From the NCBI RefSeq assembly GCF_012911975.1, contig NZ_SMDQ01000056.1, positions 1 through 39,150 of the forward strand: a stretch of 39,150 bases of DNA. The letters are read 5' to 3'. A program made the translations under genes and the position numbers. Shown piece after piece: positions 7,915 through 15,244 of the stretch (positions are counted from its first letter, which is position 1; every line of letters starts with the position of its first letter). The notes under the pieces are model-generated. The model ran no database searches and was not told where the DNA came from. It saw only the letters and a program-made list of their open reading frames with translations. This DNA comes from Nodosilinea sp. P-1105. Its GTDB lineage: Bacteria; Cyanobacteriota; Cyanobacteriia; Phormidesmidales; Phormidesmidaceae.

Positions 7915-8051
7915 CTCTAGCCTCCAGTTAGGGAAGTAGTTGAGAGGTCGCTTTTCACTACCCATATCGTGAATTCGTTGTTTAGATGCAAGTTTGGGCA
8001 AGGTTGACGCTATTAGCGTGATATGCTCAAAAAATTCGATTTGGCAGGTTC

Positions 8052-8387
8052 ATGAGTGGTATTGACCGTGAAATTATTCTTGATCCCCGGCACATCGCTA
8101 AACATCTACCTGAAACACCACAAGTACAGCGATTACTGAGACGGGGCAGATCTGCACACGGTTTTAATAATGCAGCGACAATGGAGAGAGTTGCTCAAGC
8201 CATCATTGAAAGAGGAGAATTTACAGGGGGGATTCGAGGATACGAGCGTTACGGCTTGTTTTTTGCTGAATCAATCGGTTACCGAATCAATCCTGAAGAT
8301 GGCTTAAGCACTCCGCTATTCTATGGAGAGGTGAAAATTGATGCAGAAAATCGATACCACGTCATCCCCCGCACTCGACCCAGTTAA
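8052..8387 (+). CDS. Small cassette protein, DUF6972-like
   Basis: This 111-residue protein contains HIAKHLPETPQVQRLLRRG, FNNAATMERVAQAIIERG, IRGYERYGLFF and a tail GEVKIDAENRYHVIPRTRPS. I recall a cyanobacterial family of this kind (DUF6972) but cannot confirm it here. No membrane segment or known catalytic motif is clear. The compact conserved C-terminus, with its Y-E-R-Y-G and Y-H-V-I-P-R-T-R-P-S ending, resembles small toxin or immunity-like modules. The next gene starts inside its 3' end (47 bp overlap), so the two are probably translated together. Confidence 0.7.
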   Translation: MSGIDREIILDPRHIAKHLPETPQVQRLLRRGRSAHGFNNAATMERVAQAIIERGEFTGGIRGYERYGLFFAESIGYRINPEDGLSTPLFYGEVKIDAENRYHVIPRTRPS

Positions 8388-8607
8388 GCGTGAATGGAAC
8401 TTCGCTGAAGTCTGGATTGATCCGATGCTGTCTCCTCCTTACATACTGCTGTTACTAGGTGACTCAGCAGGAAGCTGTCGTGTGTATGATCCGGCTGAGA
8501 ATTACAAGATCGTCTTCAGTAGTGCGACCTATGATGAAGCTCAAACTTGGTTACTAGAAGATGAATATGAGCCAGTTGAAGGACGACTTTCAGCATCAGA
8601 GTTGTAG
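8341..8607 (+). CDS. Small acidic partner protein overlapping the previous gene
   Basis: The ATG at 8341 overlaps the upstream gene by 47 bp in another frame and gives an 88-residue acidic protein (MQKIDTTSSPALDPVKREW...). The tail EAQTWLLEDEYEPVEGRL is strongly acidic. A TTG three bases earlier is also open but less likely. I do not recognise a family. The tight overlap, small size and acidic nature would suit an antitoxin or immunity partner of the 111-residue protein. This is inference from arrangement. Confidence 0.65.
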   Translation: MQKIDTTSSPALDPVKREWNFAEVWIDPMLSPPYILLLLGDSAGSCRVYDPAENYKIVFSSATYDEAQTWLLEDEYEPVEGRLSASEL

Positions 8608-8634
8608 GCAAAGCAACAGATTTTGCTAGCGAAA

Positions 8635-8662
8635 GGGCTAACAAGTCGATGAAGCGGATGAT
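8635..8662 (+). repeat. Half attC-like site
   Basis: The sequence GGGCTAACAAGTCGATGAAG followed by CGGATG has the form of a left attC half (GCTAAC box and CGG-rich arm). It lies 28 bp after the previous stop codon, the usual position in the other cassettes. I find no matching right half with a GTTAG box within about 250 bp, so the site seems truncated, and the cassette array may end here. Confidence 0.4.
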
Positions 8663-8674
8663 TGAGAGATCTTG

Positions 8675-8845
8675 GTGAGGTTGCTAAAGTTGGCTGCTGC
8701 TGCTTATCTTGGTCGCTATGTGCGCGACTCGAAGTCGTTCGGGGGAGTTGGAAAGGGCTCCAAACCGCTTTCCCCGCTGGTGTTCAAGCGGATGTCCGCC
8801 TTGGAATGGCTGCGACGTGAGCTCAGCCGAACGTTCAACCCGTAA
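8675..8845 (+). CDS. Short reading frame, probable gene remnant
   Basis: A GTG-initiated frame of 56 residues (VRLLKLAAAAYLGRYVRDSK..., ending LEWLRRELSRTFNP) has protein-like composition but no recognised family. Its last codons lie in a CTCAGCCGAACGTTC dispersed-repeat segment, so the natural 3' end may have been replaced. There is no good Shine-Dalgarno sequence. It could be a fragment of a gene cut by the events that truncated the neighbouring attC half site. Confidence 0.3.
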   Translation: MRLLKLAAAAYLGRYVRDSKSFGGVGKGSKPLSPLVFKRMSALEWLRRELSRTFNP

Positions 8846-8921
8846 GAGGAGGCAGTATCAGCAGACAAGATCAAATGTCAAAGCATCTTCAGCGCCAAAT
8901 TGAGGGTGCAGGCTAGGGCAA

Positions 8922-8946
8922 GGACTTCGACAAGCTCAGCCGAACG
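8922..8946. repeat. Dispersed CTTCGACAAGCTCAG-type repeat
   Basis: The motif GACTTCGACAAGCTCAGCCG plus AACG is a widely dispersed intergenic repeat. A related motif is at 8818-8835 and a longer palindromic relative at 14632-14660. It marks this stretch as decayed intergenic DNA. Confidence 0.5.
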
Positions 8947-9016
8947 TTGCTACGGATAACGCAAGTGAATCCTTGATCAGGCTGCGTTACGTTTGCGTTA
9001 CGTTAAGGTGCTCGAA

Positions 9017-9142
9017 ATGGCTGACACGAGCATACTGACGGGTCGTCGATATTCTCGTAATCCGGACCATATTCGACGGCGGACTGTGCCTGCACCGGAG
9101 AATGATGTTATCGATGAGCATTTTCAGTCGTTCTCTTCTTGA
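9017..9142 (+). pseudogene. Transposase N-terminal fragment
   Basis: A 41-residue frame, MADTSILTGRRYSRNPDHIR then RRTVPAPENDVIDEHFQSFSS, ends at TGA. The TGRRYSRNPxHIxRR start resembles the N-terminus of a cyanobacterial IS4-like transposase that I recall only in outline. The rest of the transposase is missing, so this is a remnant. No terminal inverted repeat could be identified. Confidence 0.4.
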
Positions 9143-9218
9143 CAAATGATCGCTCAGCTTGGCTTGTCATCCATCTATATTCAGTAGATCGAAAAGGCTT
9201 CTCTCAGCCATGGCTCTG

Positions 9219-9313
9219 CCCTCATCCCCCAGCCCCTTCTCCCAACCTTGGGAGAAGGGGAGCCGGAAGGCTCAAAGCCCCTCTCCCAGCATTGGGAGAG
9301 GGGTTTGGGGTGT
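9219..9313 (+). repeat. Double-hairpin dispersed repeat, copy 1
   Basis: Two adjacent hairpins, CCCCTTCTCCCA/TGGGAGAAGGGG and CCCCTCTCCCA/TGGGAGAGGGG, are preceded by CTCATCCCCCAG and followed by TTTGGGGTGT. A second copy is at 13286-13376 in the opposite orientation. The hairpins are strong but no T-run follows, so I treat it as a dispersed repeat rather than a simple terminator. The rest of 9143-9408 shows no gene. Confidence 0.75.
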
Positions 9314-9408
9314 AGCTTGCTTCCCGTCAGGGTGGGCCAGCGAGGGCTTTGTGATCTCCTGATATTAGTAAGCCAGGAATCGTAAGTTGCGATCGCTACG
9401 ATTTTGCC

Positions 9409-9717
9409 CTATTTCTGCTTTTTTCTCTTCTTTTTTTTGCCGGGTTTAGTGGCTGCCCCAAATCCCTGGCTAGATTTTGCGGATTGCCTGGTTGACTTGG
9501 GCTGTGCGAAGTGTGGTTCTACCTCAACCGAAGCCTGCAGACTGCCTAATCCAGATCCGGCCATCAGACCCATCTCAGACTTCACAATCTTCCAACTCCC
9601 TGGAATCTCTTCGTCAACCCGCCTAGCAGAAAATGCCTTTTCCATGGTGGGCATGGCTTCTTGAGCCTCTAAATCCATCAGGCAAGCCACCAAAGCGCCA
9701 TTCAGCAGTAGAAACAC
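9409..9717 (-). CDS. Hypothetical small basic-tailed protein
   Basis: A GTG-initiated frame of 102 residues begins with a hydrophobic stretch (FLLLNGALVACLMDLEAQEA), has MEKAFSARRVDEEIPGSWKI in the middle, and ends in a lysine tail (KPGKKKKRKKQK). Internal ATG codons at 9675 and 9651 would give shorter products. A stop lies seven codons upstream, and the upstream sequence in another frame (ending LGLVMNGL) also looks protein-like, so a frameshifted longer gene is possible. No family is recognised. Confidence 0.35.
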   Translation of the reverse strand: MFLLLNGALVACLMDLEAQEAMPTMEKAFSARRVDEEIPGSWKIVKSEMGLMAGSGLGSLQASVEVEPHFAQPKSTRQSAKSSQGFGAATKPGKKKKRKKQK

Positions 9718-10063
9718 GAGTGGTTTACAGGCCGTTCATAACCAAGCCCAGCTCGGAATCTAAAGTTTTCCCACCGGCAGAACTCCAGGTCTGCTCTTGG
9801 ATCTGGCTTAGCTAGACTAGCTTTAATCTATCAAATGACGCTTGTCCCTAAAGGCCCCAGTGCAGCGTCAAGCTTTTGGAAAGGGTAGGGGTGGATCTTC
9901 GGATCTGGGTTGACCTACCCCTACCGACAACGCATGGGCTGGACCCACTAACGATGTGGCTAGCCGGGGACGGCCCCTGAGCCTTTTTGATTGACACCGC
10001 AGCGGAAAGTCCCATACTGGTGGCATAGGTCCAGCCCCCTGATATCCTGGCCATTGCCTGCCC
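9718..10063. other. Intergenic stretch upstream of mtnA
   Basis: Apart from a possible frameshifted 5' extension of the minus-strand hypothetical gene (about 9730-9830), I see no gene, RNA or strong promoter here. The minus-strand frames over 9848-10322 are overlaps of mtnA and its leader. Confidence 0.4.
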
Positions 10064-11125
10064 ATGGTTGCCCCCGCCGATACCCATGTTTATCCTGTCC
10101 TCTGGCAAGACGATCATCTGGTGTTGATCGACCAGCGGCAGTTGCCTGAACGGTATACCATTGTGGCGATTCACCGCTGTGAAGATGTCCTGCGAGCTCT
10201 GCGGTCTGGGATTGTACAAGGGGGGTCGGCCTTGGGCATTGCTGCGGCCTATGGTCTCTATTTAGGGGCCAGCGAACTCCAGACGCATGATCGAGCCGCC
10301 CTGTGGGAGCGGATCGAAGCAATTGGCGATCAATTCAAACAGGTTCGCCCAGATAAAGCCCACCTACAGTGGGCTGTGAAGCAAATGTTGACTGTGGTCC
10401 GCCAGCACAGTGGGGCTGTGGATGATCTTCAAGCTCAGCTTTTGGCCAAAGCCCAGGCAATTCAAGCGGATGACTTTACCCTATGCCAGGCGATTGGCGA
10501 TCGTGGCCTGGCGTCGCTACCCGCTGACCCGGCCCAACTCACCCTATTGACCCACTGTAACCATGGTGCCCTGGCCACCTCAGGCTATGGCACCTCCTTA
10601 GGCATCATGCGATCGGCCTGGCGAGCAGGGCGTTTGGCCAGAATCTACGCGGCTGAAACCCGACCCACCCTTCAGGGCTCCCGCCTGACTGCCTGGGAAT
10701 GTGTGCAGGAGGGGATTCCGGTGACGATCGTGACCGACAGTATGGCTGCCCACTGTATGCAGCAGGGGTTAGTGCATGGGGTGCTGGTGGGGGCCGATCG
10801 CATTGCCGCCAATGGGGATACCGTCAGTAAAATTGGCACCTACAGCCTGGCGGTAATTGCCCAGGCCCACAAGATTCCATTTTGGGTAGCCGCTCCGGTG
10901 TCTACCATTGACTTTGCCATCGCCTCTGGGGCCGATATGACCATTACCCAACATCCTCCCGAAGAAATCTATGCCCTCGGCGAACGAATCACCTCGCCTA
11001 AAGGAGCCACGTTTTATAACCCTGCCTCAGACATGACCCCTGCCCATTTGATTACCGCCATTGTCACCGAGCAGGGGGCGATCGCCCCTGATCAGCTACA
11101 TATCCTGGCCACCAAGGAGTCCTAG
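10064..11125 (+). CDS. mtnA: S-methyl-5-thioribose-1-phosphate isomerase
   Basis: MtnA converts 5-methylthioribose-1-phosphate to 5-methylthioribulose-1-phosphate in the methionine salvage pathway. The 353-residue length is normal for the family. Visible signatures are the YPVLWQDDHLVLIDQ N-terminus, LTHCNHGALATSGYG with the catalytic Cys165, and VGADRIAANGDTVSKIGTYS with the catalytic Asp245. The usual phosphate-contact motif VRGAPAIG is replaced by VQGGSALG (residues 51-58), so the conserved arginine is a glutamine, while the second arginine (VRPDKAHLQW, Arg95) remains. It stands alone. Its stop codon overlaps the stop of the convergent DUF2721 gene, both being read from the palindrome CTAG. 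Confidence 0.9.
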   Translation: MVAPADTHVYPVLWQDDHLVLIDQRQLPERYTIVAIHRCEDVLRALRSGIVQGGSALGIAAAYGLYLGASELQTHDRAALWERIEAIGDQFKQVRPDKAHLQWAVKQMLTVVRQHSGAVDDLQAQLLAKAQAIQADDFTLCQAIGDRGLASLPADPAQLTLLTHCNHGALATSGYGTSLGIMRSAWRAGRLARIYAAETRPTLQGSRLTAWECVQEGIPVTIVTDSMAAHCMQQGLVHGVLVGADRIAANGDTVSKIGTYSLAVIAQAHKIPFWVAAPVSTIDFAIASGADMTITQHPPEEIYALGERITSPKGATFYNPASDMTPAHLITAIVTEQGAIAPDQLHILATKES

Positions 11126-11640
11126 CTAGCGATCGGGTTACGGCTGGGCTGTCGGGCTGGGGAATGGCCAGGGGGTGGGGCCACGGCGATCGCAGCAGGG
11201 GGGCGCCCCGGCCGAGGTAAACGATCAGCGGGTGTCACCTCCAGCGCATTCAGGTGATAAAACTCTAGCAGCGCCAGGGTGACACTCACCAAAATGCCAG
11301 CCGACCCCAGCACCACTAAAAACACTGCTACGGTGATCAACAGATTGGTATTGATTAAAGCCCGCAGGGTTAGACACACCAGGCTAGCGATCATTGCCAG
11401 CAAGACATAGTGCATAATCAAGGCACTGTGTCGGGTTAGCCGATACCGCACCCTAATGCCATGGCGATATGGGGAAACGCGGCCCCCTGTTTTGGAGGCC
11501 GCTTGGTGCAGACGCTGGAGTTGGGCTGAGATCGCCTCCAACCGGATCATGACAATGCCCCACCAGGCGAGGGCGATCGTCATCATAATGGCTGAATTGA
11601 GGACCAGCTGTAGCAGCTGGGTCGTCTGGGTTATGGACAC
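11122..11640 (-). CDS. DUF2721-family membrane protein
   Basis: This 172-residue protein has three hydrophobic helices: about residues 9-32 (LLQLVLNSAIMMTIALAWWG), 73-95 (ALIMHYVLLAMIASLVCLTL) and 97-125 (NTNLLITVAVFLVVLGSAG). The basic loop with the pattern RRL..RxS/xPYRHGIRVRY fits DUF2721 proteins, which are inner-membrane proteins of unknown role. The C-terminus is proline-rich and variable. The start is a GTG (VSITQTTQLLQL). It is convergent with mtnA and overlaps it by 4 bp. Confidence 0.7.
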   Translation of the reverse strand: MSITQTTQLLQLVLNSAIMMTIALAWWGIVMIRLEAISAQLQRLHQAASKTGGRVSPYRHGIRVRYRLTRHSALIMHYVLLAMIASLVCLTLRALINTNLLITVAVFLVVLGSAGILVSVTLALLEFYHLNALEVTPADRLPRPGRPPAAIAVAPPPGHSPARQPSRNPIAS

Positions 11641-11746
11641 AACAATATAGACCCGCTAGATTGGCTCAAATATAGTTCAATTGTACTAAAGTTTTCATCC
11701 AATCTAGCAGTAAACTTTGAAGTCAGGTTACCTGCCATTTTCGTGA

Positions 11747-12445
11747 ATGCCCTCCCCTCGCTCTTCCGCTGCCATTGCTAAATACCTCCTCACCTTGGCC
11801 GCTGTGGTTGGGGCTGTGCTGCTGGCCAAACTGATCATCACCTGGGCGGCAGAGGTTTTTTTGTATCCGATCCCAATTTTGGGGGGGTGGCTCAAGAGTC
11901 TGGAAATTATTGAACTCACCAATATTCTGTTGTTTGCGCTATTGGGTTTCGGCATTGGTGGGGCGTCACGCTATCTATCGGCGAAGACCCCCCTGGGCAT
12001 GAAGAGCATTGCCCTGATTGTGGCCCTGCCCCTGGTATTTTTTAGCAGCTATTGGCTGCGGTACCAGATGTGGCTCGGCCAATTGTCAGCCCAGGCCGAA
12101 CGCCCTCGTCAGGACATCGTTGCCATGGCCAACCAAGCCCTGGAACGGGAAAGCGGCAGCCAGGGGTTTTGGGGGTACTACAGAATCACCACCAAAATGC
12201 CGATTTTACCCGCCACCACCGCTGAGCTAGAGCGCATGGCCCAAGACCAGCAGTGGTTTCGCTCAGAGCTGACCCGATTTAGTGGCATCGAGCCGGGGGT
12301 ATTTTCGATGATCTTTGACGGGGCGGGGTGGGGCATTCGTATTTTTCATATGCTGCTGGCTGCCATCACCGGGCTGATCTACTTCTCTAAAGGGTTGGCC
12401 TGGGCCGATGGGGCCAGACTGCGTCGGCTCGCGAAAGGCAAGTAA
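11747..12445 (+). CDS. Conserved membrane protein coupled to mobA
   Basis: This 232-residue protein has hydrophobic helices at about residues 12-33, 54-75 (ELTNILLFALLGFGIGG), 85-103 and 201-219 (FHMLLAAITGLIYFSKGLAW), with a soluble middle (about 105-195). I recognise no family. Its TAA stop shares a base with the ATG of mobA (TAATG), so the two are translationally coupled. This suggests a functional or at least regulatory link with molybdenum cofactor maturation. Confidence 0.7.
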   Translation: MPSPRSSAAIAKYLLTLAAVVGAVLLAKLIITWAAEVFLYPIPILGGWLKSLEIIELTNILLFALLGFGIGGASRYLSAKTPLGMKSIALIVALPLVFFSSYWLRYQMWLGQLSAQAERPRQDIVAMANQALERESGSQGFWGYYRITTKMPILPATTAELERMAQDQQWFRSELTRFSGIEPGVFSMIFDGAGWGIRIFHMLLAAITGLIYFSKGLAWADGARLRRLAKGK

Positions 12446-13071
12446 TGACCCACTCGATCGCTATTGCAGCCATTGTTTTAGCCGGGGGACTCAGTGCTCG
12501 CATGGGCCAAGATAAGGCCCTCATTTCCCTGGGGACAGAGACGTTGTTGCAGCACACCTGTCAGGTGGCCCTGGCTTGTGCTCACCCTGTCTATGTGGTC
12601 ACCCCCTGGCCCGATCGCTACCAAGCTGACCTACCACCAGGGGTAAATGTGATCCCAGAAGTTCCCCTGCCAGGGGAATCTGCCACGTTTCATGGCCCCC
12701 TAGTCGGGTTCACCCAGGGGCTTGAAGTCTTAGCCCAGTTGCCGGCCACTGCGCAGCCCGCCTGGGTGTTGGTCCTGGCTTGCGATTTACCCAATCTCAC
12801 CTTGGCCGCCTTGCAACCCTGGATAGGTGATTTGACCACCCTTGCTCCAGGGATTTTGGCCTATTTGCCCAAGCGTCAAGGCCGTTGGGAGCCCCTGTGC
12901 GGATTTTACCGCCTTCGCTGTATCGAGTCTCTACAAACCTTTATCGCCGCCGGGGGGCGATCGTTCCAACGTTGGTGTGCCCAGTCCCCCGTGGCCCAGA
13001 TCGAGCTTCAGGATGAAACGTTGCTGGTCAATCTAAATACGCCCCAAGACTTAGCCCAGTGGCAGCGCTAG
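12445..13071 (+). CDS. mobA: Molybdenum cofactor guanylyltransferase
   Basis: MobA attaches GMP to molybdopterin, forming the bis-MGD precursor used by enzymes such as cyanobacterial nitrate reductase. The 208-residue length is normal. The nucleotide-binding signature VLAGGLSARMGQDKALISLG is at residues 11-30, LACDLPN with the metal-binding Asp at 111-117, and the WEPLCGFYR substrate-side motif near residue 150. The start overlaps the stop of the upstream membrane protein (TAATG). Confidence 0.88.
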   Translation: MTHSIAIAAIVLAGGLSARMGQDKALISLGTETLLQHTCQVALACAHPVYVVTPWPDRYQADLPPGVNVIPEVPLPGESATFHGPLVGFTQGLEVLAQLPATAQPAWVLVLACDLPNLTLAALQPWIGDLTTLAPGILAYLPKRQGRWEPLCGFYRLRCIESLQTFIAAGGRSFQRWCAQSPVAQIELQDETLLVNLNTPQDLAQWQR

Positions 13072-13285
13072 AAGCTGGGAGGAGGGAGCAATAAAAGGGT
13101 GTTAGGTGTTAGGTGTCAGGTGTCAGGGAGCGTGGCCTCATTTTTGTGTAAAGGCTAAAAAGCAAACCCTTACAGGATGTCCGCAGGTCTTGTAGGGCAG
13201 GCGTGCGTCTCGTCTACTTAGCTGGGACTAATCTCAGAGTGCATCCCACCTTTGTAGCCCACTCAAAAGAAGCCGCTCCGCGTCT

Positions 13286-13376
13286 ACACCCTAAATCCCT
13301 CTCCCAGAGCGGGAGAGGGACTTTGAATCCGGCCCCCCCTTCTCCCATTTTGGGAGAAGGGGCTGGGGGATGAGGG
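13286..13376 (-). repeat. Double-hairpin dispersed repeat, copy 2
   Basis: This is the reverse-complement relative of 9219-9313, with hairpins CCCTCTCCC/GGGAGAGGG and CCTTCTCCCA/TGGGAGAAGG and the shared outer CTGGGGGATGAGGG. Identity over the hairpins and flanks is high by eye. Confidence 0.75.
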
Positions 13377-13421
13377 TAAATTTGCATAGCTGGGATGCAC
13401 CCCTAATCTCACACCACAAAA

Positions 13422-13460
13422 GCATAGGCGAAGACTAGGAAAACTAGCTTTCGCCTATGC
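13422..13460. terminator. Strong hairpin between convergent mobA and dps
   Basis: The arms GCATAGGCGAA (13422-13432) and TTCGCCTATGC (13450-13460) pair perfectly over 11 bp, with an inner CTAG/CTAG stem. The hairpin lies between two convergent genes, so it could act as a bidirectional terminator, although no clear T-run is present. Confidence 0.45.
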
Positions 13461-13583
13461 AAAGAATGACGGGAGACGTGACTTGGGGGTTCACGGCAAA
13501 CGGTTTAAGGCGAGCCGTGTACCGTTTACCGTAAGCTGTGCACCGCAGACCGGATGCCCTGTCATGTCTGGCTTAACAGATCC

Positions 13584-14114
13584 CTAGTCCAAATCAGACT
13601 TCTTCACCAGGTGTGCTTCCAGGAACCATAGGCGCATATCGATGGTGCGGGAGACCTCGGTATAAAGATCGGCGGTATCGGCATCCCCCAATCCTTCGGT
13701 GGTGTCGATCGCCTGGCGCAAATGTTTGCCGTAGGCTGCGAACCGCTCGGCCAGGGCGGTGACGTGCTCAACCCCGTCAATGGCATCCAGGTCATATTCC
13801 GGCAGAATCGACTCGGCCGCCGCCAGACGGGCGGTACCCATGGCCGTGCCTCCGAGGGCTGTAACCCGCTCAGCCACCATGTCCACATAGCTTTCTAGCT
13901 CACCGGCCATCTCATCAAATAGCTCGTGGAGCTGGAAAAAGTCCATACCTTTCACATTCCAGTGGGCCTGCTTGGTCTGGGTTTTCAGGTCCAGGGTGGC
14001 CGCCAGGGTTTGATTCAGAATCTTGGTAACCTGCGATCGCACGTCAATCGGCAGGTCAATCCGGGTCGGGTAAAACCGACGGCTAGTTTTTGCTTTCGTG
14101 GGAGTTGCAACCAT
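13584..14114 (-). CDS. dps: Dps-family DNA-binding ferritin
   Basis: This protein forms a dodecamer that oxidises and stores iron and protects DNA against oxidants. The 176-residue length is normal with a short N-terminal tail. The inter-subunit ferroxidase residues are present: His51 (KQAHWNVKG), His63 (FQLHELFDEM), Asp78 and Glu82 (ESYVDMVAERV), with the typical spacing of 12, 15 and 4. The N-terminal KAKTSRR could bind DNA. It is monocistronic. The intergenic region upstream is about 600 bp. Confidence 0.9.
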   Translation of the reverse strand: MVATPTKAKTSRRFYPTRIDLPIDVRSQVTKILNQTLAATLDLKTQTKQAHWNVKGMDFFQLHELFDEMAGELESYVDMVAERVTALGGTAMGTARLAAAESILPEYDLDAIDGVEHVTALAERFAAYGKHLRQAIDTTEGLGDADTADLYTEVSRTIDMRLWFLEAHLVKKSDLD

Positions 14115-14711
14115 ATGCCCTCTTCAATCAATAAACGTCAAACGAAATAAACGAGACACAACGCAGTCAATATGTCTTTCAATGCTTGGACTCAAACCAA
14201 ATTCAAGTCCAGACCTGAAGTTTTGCCTCTAGGAAAACTCCAGCTTCCGAGCTGGACTTGGTACAGACAGTCTGCACAGACGATAACAGTAGACCATCTC
14301 GGGTTCTTCTAAATCATACTCGTTATGAGTACGACTTGCAAGGTTCTCCTGTCTTGTGAAGTCTTCTTGTAGATTTTGAAATCGATTACCCACTCTCGAC
14401 AGGTCGTAGCAAAACAGCGTGGGCACCCTGGGTACAGGGAACCCTCCCTTTACTCTATCCCCAGAGAAATGTCTAGGTCTGTATCCCAAGACAGACATTT
14501 GAGGGGGTAAGCCGCCTCAAAACCAGCAATTCTCAGTATGACTTGACTGATTGACGAAAGACCGCTCAGGCTGAGCTTGTCGTTTCGCAGGCGACATGAA
14601 ACACGCAGGGGCTCCCGGAGGGAGCAAGCCCGTTCGCCCTTCGACAGGCTCAGGGCGAACAGCCAATTTACCAAAATGAGAATGGCTGCCTCAAAACAGG
14701 GCAGGTAGCTA
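14115..14711. other. Intergenic region upstream of dps with dispersed palindromes
   Basis: I see no credible gene; the minus-strand frames (14229-14743) run through repeat sequence. The region holds a hairpin AAATGTCT/AGACATTT (14467-14500), a palindrome around GCTCAGGCTGAGC (about 14564-14576), and the longer GTTCGCCCT/AGGGCGAAC repeat (14632-14660). Confidence 0.55.
14632..14660. repeat. GTTCGCCCT...AGGGCGAAC dispersed palindrome
   Basis: A perfect 9-bp stem surrounds an 11-nt TCGACAGGCTC loop. It is of the common type found between genes in many bacteria and is related to the CTTCGACAAGCTCAG motif at 8922-8946. Confidence 0.7.
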
Positions 14712-14882
14712 CTACTGACCAAATTCCAGGCGTACTTGCTCAACGATCGCCGCTGTCACTTCTTCGGCTCCCAAGTCCCGGGCCACGTCTTCAATCCGTT
14801 TACGGGCCTGAGAGCGTACAAAAAAGGGGATGTTCTTAAGTTTGGCTTGGGCCTCAGCCGTCCAGGAAAGACTATCTGTCAT
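14712..14882 (-). CDS. Small PCP-reductase (ChlB C-terminal-like) domain protein
   Basis: An ATG-initiated 56-residue protein starts [20 protein letters not shown] and continues [18 protein letters not shown], with an end [15 protein letters not shown]. This is the short helical domain found at the C-terminus of the light-independent protochlorophyllide reductase subunit ChlB (PCP_red family), where F-V-R-...-R-..-IE..A is conserved. Stand-alone copies occur in cyanobacteria, with unknown role. The adjacent TAG repeats (CAGTAGTAG) give a double stop. It is divergent from sigC, with about 360 bp between the starts. Confidence 0.75.
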   Translation of the reverse strand: MTDSLSWTAEAQAKLKNIPFFVRSQARKRIEDVARDLGAEEVTAAIVEQVRLEFGQ

Positions 14883-15244
14883 TACCGCAGCTCACTAAAG
14901 ATAACAACCTTCGCCTTTCATCCTATCGGCAGTTATCAGGCCAATGTAAGGTTTTTGCCAAGGTGTAACGTTCTGTCAGGAATTTCCCCAACTGGTGACG
15001 TAGATTATGGTGTCAGTTGACCCACATCACTCCTGTCCTTTTGCTAGGTCAGTACAGTGATGACTGGTGGCTTCATCCCAGAAAATCTAGTCTGGGTTCC
15101 TCGAGTGTTAAGGGCCGAACCCGCTCCATCCTCAAGGGGTGTCACGGGCAGCCCCGAAGCCGTTGTTCTAAAGTTCCTACCCCCTGGGAATACTGGAAGT
15201 ATCACCGACTGACGGTCCATCTGTACGCGTTACAAAAGAGTGTC
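14883..15244. other. Divergent upstream region of the PCP-like gene and sigC
   Basis: This 362-bp stretch lies between the starts of two divergent genes and presumably holds both promoters. I see no coding sequence. The sigC frame is open back to 15017, but the sequence before 15245 has no family resemblance. Confidence 0.5.

Larger units (their letters stand above)
13072..13583. repeat. Repeat-rich intergenic region between mobA and dps
   Basis: No gene is seen. The stretch holds a short tandem run of GGTGTTA/GGTGTCA units (13098-13128), the second double-hairpin repeat (13286-13376), a strong hairpin (13422-13460), and two partly repeated ACCGTTTACCGTAA-like motifs (13497-13535). Confidence 0.7.

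Noticed and set aside
14229..14743. Minus-strand frames upstream of dps
   Set aside because: They translate the dispersed palindrome (FALSLSKGER type) and have no family resemblance or ribosome site.
15017..15244. Longer N-terminus for the sigma factor
   Set aside because: The extra 76 residues have no similarity to sigma factors, whereas the ATG at 15245 begins a normal SigC-type N-terminus.
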